Below are positions 1-10,175 of a stretch of 64,000 bases of DNA, one piece after another. The stretch is from Glandiceps talaboti (lineage: Eukaryota > Hemichordata > Enteropneusta > Spengelidae). The notes below the pieces were generated by a model. The model was given only the letters and a program-made list of their open reading frames with translations, was not told where the DNA came from and searched no databases. Each line of letters opens with the position of its first letter. Position 1 is the first letter of the stretch. A program made the translations under genes and the position numbers. Location: contig NC_135566.1 in NCBI RefSeq assembly GCF_964340395.1, positions 22,952,135 to 23,016,134 of the forward strand, in the 5' to 3' direction.

Positions 1-104
1 TGTATTGATAATTTATTTTAGTGATAAGATTTTATTTAAAAAATGTTAATTATCCATGTAAATCTACAAAAATCATGTAAATACTCGTATGTCTTGTGTT
101 TTCT

Positions 105-573
105 GGTAAGCTTTGACATGCCTGTCATGGCCAAGTTTGTCAATATATTTTGAACAAAATCTGCAGAATAACACTTTCAGAAACATCTCACTAAGTTTCA
201 GACTCATTGACCAAGTACTTTTTGAGATACAAGTTTTTGACCAAAATGAACATTTTTACACCTAATTTGCATATCACTCATGGCATCATTGTTTGCTTAA
301 TATTTCTTCGTCCATACATCCCTAGATGCATTCCCATTAAATTTCAGCCCAATCTGCTCAGTGGTTTTGGAATTATAGATGAACAATTCTTAGTAAAAAC
401 ACCCTGAAAAATGTTTCACCCAAATTTCAGCCCAATCTGCCCAGTAGTTTTTGAGTTTAAGTTTTTTGATCAAAAATCACATTTTTACCCAAATCACAAA
501 CCGGTGGTAAGATCATTTTGATTTGAACAGTTTCCCAACAAATATTATGGCAAGTGGTTCAGTGGCTTTTGAC

Positions 574-634
<61 letters not shown>

Positions 635-650
635 ACACATCCAGACAGAC

Positions 651-683
<33 letters not shown>

Positions 684-737
684 TACTTTGCCATGCCTAT
701 AACACTACTAAATCTTATCAGTTCAGTTGTGCTAAAA
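105..737 (+). mobile_element. Dispersed repeat family 1, right-hand part
   Basis: The segment matches the right half of the family best seen at 14915-16270. It carries the repeated phrases aatttgcatatcactcatgg and aaatttcagcccaatctgc, a (CA)n run at 575-629 with a short (CAGA)n run, and the closing terminus ttcagttgtgctaaaa. The left terminus is missing. No protein is encoded. Confidence 0.75.
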
Positions 738-886
738 CCATTTGAATGGAAATCTTCTTGTAAGTAAACTAAAGTAAATAGGAAAATTAAGTAGTTTTTT
801 AATGGAACAGCTTTATTTCAAGTTTTTGTAATCAATTTGGGAATACTGTCATCTGACACAATGTTCTTCATAATATCTAAAGACAC

Positions 887-1590
887 AAGTCATTGAGAAT
901 GACATACTCCCCGCTATGATTGGGTTTTAAGGAATTATCACTACTCTGATCACGCAACAAAACTTGTGAACCTAAATCAAACAGACTTAGATATGTTGTG
1001 TCTGCTTGTTGGACATGGAACATGCCAACAACAATAAAGGATTGGTCGGGTATGGGGGATCATATCACGATGTAAATGGATATGCACATGTATGTCATAG
1101 AACACTGTCCTAATACAAACTTTGAATGAGATCTGTTCAAGCATGTCTGAGTTATGGCTTTGGACATGAAAATTCACAAACAAAATGGCTGCCAGGCGAC
1201 CATATTGGATCATATCATGACAACAATGAATATGCACATATATGCCATAGAACACTGTCCTAATGCCAACTTTGAATGAGATCTGTTCAAGCATGTCTGA
1301 GTTATGGCTTTAGACAGGGAAAATTTGCAAACAAAATGGCTGCTAGGCGGCCATATTGGATCGTATCATGAAACAAATTGACGTGCATATGTATGCCATT
1401 GTATGTTGCCCCTGTACCAAGTTTGAAAAAAATCGGTCCAGGCATCTCCAAGAAACGGCTGCGGATGGACGGACGGACGGACGGACGCACGCACGCACGC
1501 ACGCACGCACGCACGGACACACGGACGCACGGACAGACGGAACCCAATCCATAAGTCCCCGTCCCGGACTTCGTCCGGCGGGACTAAAAA
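887..1590 (+). mobile_element. Dispersed repeat family 2 (hairpin-ended)
   Basis: A roughly 700-base copy of a family recurring six more times in this window. It starts with agtcattgagaatgacata, then ctccccgctatgattggg, has two internal repeats built on aaaatggctgccaggcg, a (CGGA/CGCA)n run at 1466-1530, and ends at 1553-1586 in a GC-rich hairpin whose arms are AGTCCCCG and CGGGACT with an inner CGGAC/GTCCG stem. No open frame of interest is present. Confidence 0.75.
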
Positions 1591-2103
1591 TAACAAATAG
1601 CTTTATAGCCGACGACTTAAAACAACAAAAGCAAGATGATTTCATTAGTTCTTTTCATTTTCAGGGCTTTGGGCTGTATAGAATGTAAGAGCAGTAGCTT
1701 TCATAACTACGTGTAATGTACGTGATTTGTTTATAAACGTCTGTTAATTCAGACCGTAAAGTGACTAATGGGTTGAAATGAATAATTTACATATGAAAAT
1801 ATTGTTGATGACGACATGCATAGCTACAAGCCTAACGCTTCATCGTACCGTCACAAGCAAGATTATTGTTTTGAAGCGAAAGTCAGGCAGGAATGCTCAC
1901 AATTTATGGCATGTACGCTAATTGATATTATCCATGTCAGACTCTAATGATAAACTATCCCAAATAACATGACATAAAATGCAAGGTCATTATCAATGAA
2001 GACTGCAAGCAGTGTTGTACTTCACAAGGATATCCTAAAGTTCCCCCGTGTCCCTCAATAAAAAACCCTCCCCGGGTCCGTCCATTATCACACACATAAA
2101 CAC
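1591..2103. other. Anonymous sequence
   Basis: I see no gene, no recognised repeat and no splice-flanked open frame here. Confidence 0.5.
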
Positions 2104-2206
2104 TCCCCACACGCGCGCACACATACATACACACACACATACATACATACATACATACATACATACATACATACATACATACATACATACATACATACAT
2201 ACATAC
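2104..2206. repeat. (CA)n and (CATA)n microsatellite
   Basis: A short CA-rich stretch passes into about 17 copies of the tetramer CATA. Open frames over it are artefacts. Confidence 0.95.
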
Positions 2207-2323
2207 ACACTCAGATCACCCACCCCGTGAAAATGAGTAGATGATAATTAGCATACACATGTCATGATAAATTCACTGCATCTATTTATAAATGAAATGA
2301 AATCAATAATTAATGGACGTTTA

Positions 2324-3243
2324 GGGAGCTTTCAGTAATTACATGGGGTGGGGAGTTAGGGGCGGGTCACTTTTTACAAATCGGCCCTTGGGGGGAGGGG
2401 GACATGTTTTAGAAAATGGAAATTAGGGAAGGGTCACATTTAACTTTGACTCAATTTTGTAATACTAAAGCATGACCACGCTGTGGCCATGGCATGATAG
2501 TCGGGATAATGTGGTGGAGTGGAGATGATGACCACGCTGTGGCCATGGCATGATAGTCGGGATAATGTGGTGGAGTGGAGATGATGACCACGCTGTGGCC
2601 ATGGCATGATAGTCGGGATAATGTGGTGGAGTGGAGATGATGACCACGCTGTGGCCATGGCATGATAGATGGGATAATGTGGTGGAGTGGAGATGATGAC
2701 CACGCTGTGGTCATGGCATGATAGTCGGGATAATGTGGTGGAGTGGAGATGATGACCACGCTGTGGCCATGGCATGATAGTCGGGATAATGTGGTGGAGT
2801 GGAGATGCTGACCTCAGTCCCGAGGTGGTCAGTCGTGCTCTCATCTAGTCTTCGGGAGTTCTGGCTCAGCCAATGACATCCAAACGCAGGAATTGATTTA
2901 ATACAAACATAAACTCACTGCGGTGGTAATAGTGGAAATCAATAATGCCTTTAACATTACCAGTGTAGTGTGACCTTCTCTGCTGAAAAAAATCCTGCGA
3001 TTCGAACCCAGGACTTCCTTACTACTAACTTGAACTCTAACAACAACGGCCAGGGAGGCAGCGTTAAGAATGTTTTTTTTTTCATTGATATATTTGAACA
3101 GGCGGAGGGTTATATTTTAGAACAAGGAAACTGAGGGAGGATCATTTTTTAGTCCATCGGACTAGAAGGAGGGTCACATTTTACGTCACAGACATGGACT
3201 TGATTTCCCTTGCCCCCCCCCCTTGTAATTACTGAAGGCTTCC
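2324..3243. mobile_element. Non-autonomous Harbinger-like inverted-repeat element (920 bp)
   Basis: The left end GGGAGCTTTCAGTAATTAC and the reverse complement of the right end, GGAAGCCTTCAGTAATTAC, form terminal inverted repeats, each followed inward by a G run. The element is flanked by TTA at 2321-2323 and 3244-3246. Three-base TWA duplications are typical of PIF/Harbinger elements, so that superfamily is the best guess. It has no transposase and contains the 56-bp minisatellite at 2470-2812. Confidence 0.75.
2470..2812. repeat. 56-bp minisatellite, six copies
   Basis: Six near-perfect copies of a 56-base unit containing gaccacgctgtggccatggc. Within the unit the core ccacgctgtgg is nearly palindromic. 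The array lies inside the inverted-repeat element at 2324-3243, so it probably expanded after that element formed. Confidence 0.95.
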
Positions 3244-3931
3244 TTATAGTAGTGTTGTGGAATCAACCTCTGCCCGTGTGATATCATTTCACGTGTGTAT
3301 ACATTTTCTGAAATGTATCAGTCTGACGTGTGTGTATGTTTCAGATGTAGTCCATTGAAATAGGTACACGTACGTATTTGGGTCAAACCGTTATATATAT
3401 ACATATACTCAGACCACTATAGAGCAGATAATTATTGTGGGGGTAGTGTTCGTCATTCTCATATGAGCACCATACGAAATATCAGAAAAATGGCCCACAT
3501 TGCATTGGATATAAAATAAGAAGGAGAACACTTGTTATAGACACTCAAAGACAACGCTTCAGTTGTGTTTGTGTTTTGGCTAGGCAAAATATCAAAGGCA
3601 TTGATCACGTGACTTAGTGAATTGTATATGCAGGTTGATTTTAATAGGGGCCAAAGACAAGGTTGTAAACATATAAATTAAAACACCATACGATGAAAAC
3701 AAACAGGAAAAATGAAATTTACCTCTTTTTCAGCATTTCTGTCGTATCCTACAGATGGTTCGGTGATAATAGTGAATTGTACCAATAACAAAGAGAACAA
3801 AGGAGAGAAAAAACACACGTCATTTGAATGCATCATACAACACACAACGGTAACAAAGCATGTGATGTTACTCACCCAGTAGTAGAGATATTACCAGAAA
3901 AAATTATAATAATTGTCTTCGTTTCACTCAC

Positions 3932-4013
3932 CGTTTCTTGTGTATCCTGAAAATTTTGGCGATCCGCTGTTTCGGCTGAGTCTCCCACTGCTATACGAAG
4001 ACCATGAATTCAT
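3932..4013 (-). CDS. Candidate first coding exon, unknown gene
   Basis: On the minus strand an ATG at 4013 opens a 27-codon frame, MNSWSSYSSGRLSRNSG then SPKFSGYTRN, and reaches a good donor GTGAGT after the next base. A possible 25-base continuation lies at about 3725-3750: an AG acceptor, GYDRNAEK in the matching phase, then GTAAAT. It would continue to lower coordinates, and nothing further is recognised down to position 1. The surrounding 3250-4300 is non-repetitive. No family is recognised, so this is a weak call resting on splice-site fit alone. Confidence 0.25.
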
Positions 4014-4302
4014 GATGAAAGAATGTAGACAACGGGATTGTGATATTACAGTGGCAGTGTTTAGGTTCTCAGACTACGCCGCGCCGATTAATAATCAATC
4101 ACTCTAATACCATTAGCACAGCGCCACCACTTTCTTTCTCGCTATGAATTCCCGGATTTAACGAATGCAGAGCAAAGTTGTGAAATCGTGTTTTGAAAAG
4201 TAGAGGATTTCAACAGTGGTCGTTGTACATTAACTGCATATCGTTTGTTGCACGTCCACGGTTTCCGTACCTATTGTTTTCAGTACAATGTGTCTACTTA
4301 TA

Positions 4303-4440
4303 GGGAGCCTTCAGTAAGTACGGGGGGGGGGGGTTAGGGTATGTCTGAGTTGTAAAATGTGACCCTCCCCTACTCCTTTTTCTAAAATGTGACCCTCCCC
4401 CAATCCCAAGTTCTAAAATCCGAACCCCCATCTCAAAATG
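4303..4440. mobile_element. Fragment of the G-rich inverted-repeat family
   Basis: GGGAGCCTTCAGTAAGTAC followed by a G run matches the terminus of the element at 2324-3243. Beyond it come C-rich phrases such as aaaatgtgaccctcccc. Only one end was found, so this is a truncated relative. Confidence 0.55.
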
Positions 4441-4545
4441 ACAAATTCAATCACAGATTTTTTACCAAAAAGACACATTTTAGCCCTAATTTGCATATCA
4501 ATAATATATATCGTCATGGACAATTCTTAAACTAAAGACCTCTAA

Positions 4546-6569
4546 GGGACCGGTCAGTTTCTTCGGCCTGGGGGGGGGGGGGCGGTGGATTGGTAGGGGG
4601 GTCACTCTGTTTTTGAAATTGGCAGTAGGGGGGGGTCATGCTGTTTTGAAAATTGTGGATAGGGGGGGTCATTGTGTTTTAGATTGTGATGGAAGAAAAA
4701 AATCCTTTCTATAATGGCATATAGCCTTGTCTGAAATGTGGTACATGTCAATATTTGTTCTTGTCCCTGTTTCTTACATGAATTCTTTAACATTACTTAT
4801 TAGTTCAAACCTAACTATACATATTCATATACATGTACCGGTATTACCTACCTACCACACTAGTTACAGAACATGTCATGTAAATGCTTGGCTGTTTCAC
4901 AATCAATGCTTCGCTTATATTGCAGTTTGGGGCAAAAGTGAACTTGAAGGTTTCGTAATGGTAATTTTCATAGATAGTTTATAAATGAAGTTAATCTAAA
5001 TTGTTCTACTCGTCATGCTATTGACACTACAAATCACCACATCTCATCAGATTCCAGTTACTATTATACACTAGGTATGACCACCTAAAGTTCTCTAACA
5101 TACCGGTGACTTTATTATACATGCAATATTAATGCCCCTATATACTAATGTTACGTGTCCATTTTATGTGATATGAGAAACTCATTTAAAAACGTTTTGC
5201 GTTAGCTTTTCGAAGCTTGGAAATAATACCTCAAAGGTTATGAATAACCTAAACATTGCCTTAGTATCTGAAGCAAAATACTCCAGATCTGCCAGGGGAA
5301 AAACCCCAAGGACTCCCTCACCCCAGAGGTCACTCATACATTCAACCAACAATCAGATGCACCAACAACCTTTTTACTGTCATAATGGTATTAAACTTTT
5401 CTTAAATATTTTCACCCTATTCTAATTTGATATGATATTGTCTTTTCAAGATCTGAAACGTTTGCCAAGATAGTCTAAAATTGCCTTAAACTCCAAATCT
5501 CCCCTACCAATGATACTACCATTATAGATGTGCTGACCTTTACTACATGTATATAATGATGCCATTTAAACTTTTTAAGAACATATTTCAACCCTTAGTG
5601 TAAGTTATAAAGAATAGTGTCTAATACTTGCTGTCTTGTAAAGCATGGATTAAGTTATTGCTTGAAAGGGTCTGAATAGCCTAAATATTGGCTTTAAGAG
5701 TAAAAATCCTCCAGGGTTTCTAGAGGGAGACCCCTCAGACCCCCCACATGAGGTGGACATATCCCAATCTCAAGCTCTTCCCCTCTTACTGTCGAGATGC
5801 TATCTAAGTATATTTCAAAAGTATTTCAACCCTATGTAGTTGCTTTTAACATGTTGGTGTTGTCTTGTAAGGCTTGGAAATTATTGTCTGAAAGGGTCTG
5901 AATAGTCTCAAAATTGACTTTTCAGAGTTAAAAACCTCCAGGGCTTCTAGGGGGAGACCCCCTAGGACCCCCCCCCCCACATGAGGTGTACACATCCTAC
6001 TCTCAAGATCTTCCCCCTACCTCTTACTGTCAAGATCCTATCAAACTATATTTCAAAAATATTTCAACCTTATGTAGTTGCATTTTACATGTTGGTGCTG
6101 TCTTGTAAAGCTTGGAAATTATTTTCTGAAAATGTCTGAATAGTCTCAAAATTGACTTTTCAGAGTTAAAAACCTCCTGGGCTTCTAGGGGGAGACCCCC
6201 TAGGACCCCCATAAGAGATGTACATATTCCCTTCTCAAGCTTTCCTACCTTTCACAGCAAAGATGCTATTAAACTCCTTTTCAAATATATTTACCCTGTG
6301 TAGTCAATAATTATAAATATGATAGTGCTAACCCAGGATCTTATAAAGTAAATGCAAGACAGTCAAGCAGTCCACACTGAGTCACGATAAAAAAATACCT
6401 GTCATGCGAATATTATATATGGGGGGGGGGTCATCATGTTTTAGAATTAAGTGATAGGGGGGGTCAGCCTGTTTTTGGTTTTACAGATAGGGGGGTCAGT
6501 GACTTTTTGTCGGCCCGATTTAAGAATCCACCGCCCCCCCCCCCCAGGCTGGAGAAACTGACCGGTCCC
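4546..6569. mobile_element. Non-autonomous Harbinger-like element (2,024 bp)
   Basis: The left end GGGACCGGTCAGTTTCT followed by a G run and GCGGTGGATT is matched by the reverse complement of the right end across about 45 bases. TAA flanks both sides (4543-4545 and 6570-6572). The sequence outside reads through as one interrupted copy of dispersed family 1, which confirms an insertion. The interior has no transposase. It holds G-run subterminal motifs at both ends and diverged tandem repeats at 5210-6260. Confidence 0.8.
5210..6260. repeat. Diverged tandem repeats, period about 235 bp
   Basis: The phrase gcttggaaattattgtctga, then ctccagggcttctaggggga and gaccccctaggaccccc, recurs around 5660-5760, 5870-5980 and 6110-6215, with an older copy near 5215-5340. 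The two latest are the most alike, as expected from stepwise duplication. They lie within the Harbinger-like element. Confidence 0.75.
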
Positions 6570-7099
6570 TAAGAACGCTCCCACCAAATTTCAGTCACTC
6601 ACATCTCTGATGATGCGATCATTTTCGTTTGAACCATTTCCCATCTACACGCCCTAGTCCCAACCAAATACCAAGGCAATATTTGACTGATGTTTGCCGT
6701 TGCTAGGCGGTCTCGGGAGATCGATCGAGATCTCGCCACTTATGGCCGGCATATCCCTTATTGCCGTAAACAACTTTTGTTGTCGCACCTTGGGAATAAA
6801 AATCTTACCTTCCGCTAAGTTAATGCCTAACCGTAGTATTTCGTTTACTGGCACTCGGCACCCAGACACTCGTTTCTCTAGATCGCTTTTCACTGCTAGT
6901 GCTGAGTTTAAAATTCGGGTTCACTAGTTACGAAAAGAAGGTGCCAATAAACGAAATACTATTGCGATGACGTATGTACTTTTCAGGTGTAGGCTACGAT
7001 TAAAGTAAGTAATCAAACTGCATGAAACGCGATGTACGTGAAGCTATTAGTTAAGTCGAAGTAAGGTCGTTTATTCTGGATTCCATTTCAAATTTACGT

Positions 7100-7389
7100 T
7101 GGTTTCAACCTAGATGAGTTTGATTTCATTGTCAAAATTTTAGGAGATGTCTTTTGCAACGACAATCTCCTCGTTAACACAGAACTACTTCAAGATATCA
7201 TCTTAAAGTTTATGCATATGTGCCTGGACATTTAGAAACGAACCCTACGCCATGTTTATTTGAAAATTTGAAACATGAATATTGCAATTAGTTTTCTGTA
7301 ATTATTTATACTTTTCCTCTTTGATCTGATTTGATAGTTTTTTGCTTTATTGTTGTGTAACTCTTCTCTTTTTTGAGGAGGAATAAAGG

Positions 7390-7427
<38 letters not shown>

Positions 7428-7496
7428 CTACGCACTCACTCACTCACTCACTCACTCACTCACTCACCTATTATTTGTTTGTTTGTTTGTCATTGT
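7100..7496 (+). mobile_element. 5'-truncated 3' end of a non-LTR retrotransposon
   Basis: From about 7107 the sequence matches the end of the longer copy at 7497-9721: the last roughly 40 codons ending at the MHMCLDI stop, the 3' untranslated region, AATAAA, a (CAA)n tail at 7392-7427, a (CTCA)n run and the same ctattatttgtttgtttgtt flank. It is nearly identical to that copy, so both are related by recent duplication or tandem insertion. Confidence 0.85.
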
Positions 7497-8516
7497 TTTG
7501 ATCCCGCAAACTACAGGGGCATCACACTGCTACCGACTCAAACTACAGGGGCATCACACTGCTACCGACTCAAACTACAGGGGCATCACACTGCTACCGA
7601 CTCAAACTACAGGGGCATCACACTGCTACCGACTCTGCAAAAACTCTTTGAAATGTGCATTTCGCATCGCCTACAACCATGGCTCTGTGACAAAAATTTA
7701 CCACATCCCCTACAAGCCGGCTATCAACCTGGTCAGAGTAATATCACCACAGCATTCTGCATTCAAGAGACAATTCTTCATCACGTTGAAAGAGGTAGCA
7801 AGGTATTTATGTGCAGTCTTGACGTTCAAAAAGCTTTTGACTCGATTTGGTGGAATGGTTTATTTCACAAACTGTACACTTTGGGCATCAACGCAAAACT
7901 TTGGAGATTATTGAAAAACATGTTTCACGGACAAAAATGTCAAATCGCCATAGACACGTATACGTCTGAGGAATATCGACTATTTCAAGGTGTACGACAA
8001 GGAAGTATCCTTTCTACAACTCTATTCCTAATTTATGCAAATGACCTCCTCGTTGAACTCGAGAACAGTAGATTCGGATGTTACATCGATTCGCTATTTC
8101 TTGGTGCGCCTGCGTTAGCAGATAACATCTCAATATTAGCACCAACTCGCTCTACATGTCAAAAAATGTTGAATATTGTATGCAATTACTGCTCGACATG
8201 GAGACTGAAGCTCTCAGCCACAAAATGTAGATTACTCGTTTTCGGTGAAACAACACGAGAACGTGAACGCTCGCGCCAACATCGAAACTTGTCTCTGAAC
8301 AACTGTCCTCTCACTGAAGTAGATTCAATTACAATCGTCGGCATGCAATTTACAAATAATTTATCGTCGATGGAACGTACACTCTCTGTTTGTAAGAAAG
8401 CCAGGTGTCTGATAAATTCGTTACGCAGTGTTGGTATTGGACCTTACGGTCTCAATCCAATCGTCAGTACAGAAGTTTGGAGACGCATGTGTCTTCCTGC
8501 AGCCTTTCATACTTGA
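7479..8516 (+). pseudogene. Reverse transcriptase domain, broken
   Basis: Reading NYRGITLLPT, LQAGYQPGQSNITT, CSLDVQKAFDS (Asp 115 and 121 of this frame) and GVRQGSILS (171-179) gives conserved RT blocks. The catalytic F/Y-A-D-D box is ALADN (212-216), with the second Asp changed to Asn, so even an intact copy should lack polymerase activity. Residues 11-51 contain an expansion: a 32-base unit (aactacaggggcatcacact core) is present four times, and because three extra units make 96 bases the frame is kept, giving NYRGITLLPT twice with out-of-frame filler between. The frame ends at TGA where related elements have Cys in CELW; ELWTPNETELLMLERCQR follows directly after the stop. Confidence 0.85.
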
Positions 8517-9366
8517 GAACTTTGGACTCCCAATGAAACTGAACTTCTAATGCTTGAACGTTGTCAGAGATATGCTGCCAAAACCATTCAAGGTTTTCCC
8601 TCCAAAACTCCGAGTGATCTAGCTCTAAGCGCAGTAGGTTTGATACAAATTGAGGCAAACATTGACAATTGTAAATTGCGGTTTTTTTGGAACTCTATGT
8701 AACTGTGTTAATTTCTCAGTCAGAAAACATGTATTCTTAGTCTTACAACGACTTTTTGAATTTAAGTTTTCATCTGTAAAGAAACGTTTAGGCTTTATAA
8801 CTGATATTTTGAATATTCTTTTGAAATACGGCTTACTTTGCTTCTTAGACGAGTTCTGTGCAACTGGTTATTTTCCGCCTAAATTCCTTTGGGAAATTAT
8901 TGTAAAAGATGCTATATATAAGAAAGAGTGCAATCTTTGGAGAGATAGAATTGCAACTAGAGACGAACTACAGCTCTTCTCTCAGTTACATAAACATATG
9001 TTGCCGTTTCATTTATATTCCTACTCACGCAAATTCCCTAAATATAAGTCAACTGTCTACAAAATCATGAAAGTTCTTGCCACTCCATGCAATATAAAAT
9101 GCTCCAAATGTGAAGACGTTGCTGATAACCTTATGATTCATCTAACAACGTCATGTCGCCATATTTCCACTGCTAGAGACTATTTCTGGACAAGTCTCTT
9201 CAATGAACTCAATGTAGACTTTTCTGTGGCTTTATTCAACCTAGATGAGTTTGATTTCATTGTCAAAATTTTAGGAGATGTCTTTTGCAACGACAATCTC
9301 CTCGTTAACACAGAACTACTTCAAGATATCATCTTAAATTTTATGCATATGTGCCTGGACATTTAG
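8517..9366 (+). pseudogene. C-terminal domain of the non-LTR retrotransposon
   Basis: After the TGA the same frame continues as ELWTPNETELLMLERCQR to KLRFFWNSM, then a one-base shift in the T run at about 8682-8688 moves the reading to the frame GTLCNCVNFSVRKHVFL, which stays open to the stop at 9366. Near the end C-x3-C-x2-C-x9-H-x4-C (CNIKCSKCEDVADNL onward) looks like the zinc-binding motif common at the end of such elements. The final residues MHMCLDI recur in the truncated copy at 7100. Confidence 0.8.
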
Positions 9367-9512
9367 AAACGAACCCTACGCCATGTTTATTTGAAACATG
9401 AATATTGCAATTAGTTTTCTGTAATTATTTATACTTTTCCTCTCTGATCTGATTTGATAGTTTTTTGCTTTATTGTTGTGTAACTCTTCTCTTTTTTGAG
9501 GAGGAATAAAGG

Positions 9513-9552
<40 letters not shown>

Positions 9553-9553
<1 letters not shown>

Positions 9554-9692
9554 CTCACTCACTCACTCACTCACTCACTCACTCACTCACTCACTCACTC
9601 ACTCACTCACTCACTCACTCACTCACTCACTCACTCACTCACTCACTCACTCACTCACTCACTCACTCACTAACTCACTCACTCACTCACTC
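9553..9692. repeat. (CTCA)n microsatellite in retrotransposon tail
   Basis: About 34 copies of the tetramer follow the (CAA)n tail. The upstream copy has only about nine, so this run has expanded, or the two have mutated separately since duplication. Confidence 0.95.
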
Positions 9693-9787
9693 ACCTATTA
9701 TTTGTTTGTTTGTTTGTCATTGGTGCGTATCGTGTTTTTCGCCCACAGCTTGAATTTCAAGACAGGCGTGAAATCACCGATGCTGTA

Positions 9788-9993
9788 AGGCTGCTTTCAC
9801 AAAAACTTGTTGGGGGGGGGGGGGTCGGGAGATTTTAGGGGGGGGGACTTGAAAATATATGGATAGTGTGTGGGGGGGGGGTACCTGAAAAAATGTTATG
9901 GGTTGTAGGGGGGGGGGTACCTGAAAATAAATTGACATCATGACTTTTCAAACATGGGAAAATAAGCTTTTAAAATGTTGGTCTTCCTTTTTC

Positions 9994-10045
<52 letters not shown>

Positions 10046-10175
10046 GCAACAAAACAGTTGCTCACAAGTTAGTAAAATGAAAAACAAAAACAGTCAAAAT
10101 CTAATTTTAATTTTAATAAACTGTTAATGTAATGATAAATTGAAATGGGCGAATTGAGTGGTACAGATTGTTTTT
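9788..10175. mobile_element. G-rich dispersed repeat, copy 1
   Basis: Begins taaggctgctttcacaaaaa, followed by several G runs, the phrase gtacctgaaaa repeated, a (CAA)n run at 9994-10043 and gggcgaattgagtggtacag. The same parts occur in reverse at 22115-22870. The match ends exactly where the 23-bp minisatellite begins. It is probably a non-autonomous element resembling the G-rich family at 2324 and 4546, but I see only one end. Confidence 0.65.

Larger units (their letters stand above)
4440..6710 (+). mobile_element. Family 1 fragment split by an insertion
   Basis: The flanks at 4440-4542 (aaaaagacacattttagccc) and 6573-6710 (gaacgctcccaccaaattt) are adjoining pieces of family 1, interrupted by the element at 4546-6569. 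The insertion is therefore younger than this family 1 copy. Confidence 0.7.
7497..9721 (+). mobile_element. Non-LTR retrotransposon, 5'-truncated, CR1/L2-like
   Basis: The element holds a reverse transcriptase, its C-terminal domain and a 3' tail of (CAA)n then (CTCA)n. The 5' part with the endonuclease is absent. The coding region is broken by an in-frame TGA at 8516 and a frameshift near 8688, so it is dead. Clade assignment to CR1/L2-like elements is from the layout of motifs and is not certain. Confidence 0.85.

Noticed and set aside
2990-3065. tRNA-like sequence on the minus strand (GGTTCGAATC)
   Set aside because: It has a B-box-like match but no canonical 5-bp T stem with 7-base loop and no matching acceptor stem. 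At most an old SINE scrap.
9376-9753. Poly-Cys and Thr/His/Ser repeat frames
   Set aside because: Translations of the (CAA)n and (CTCA)n tails of the retrotransposon.
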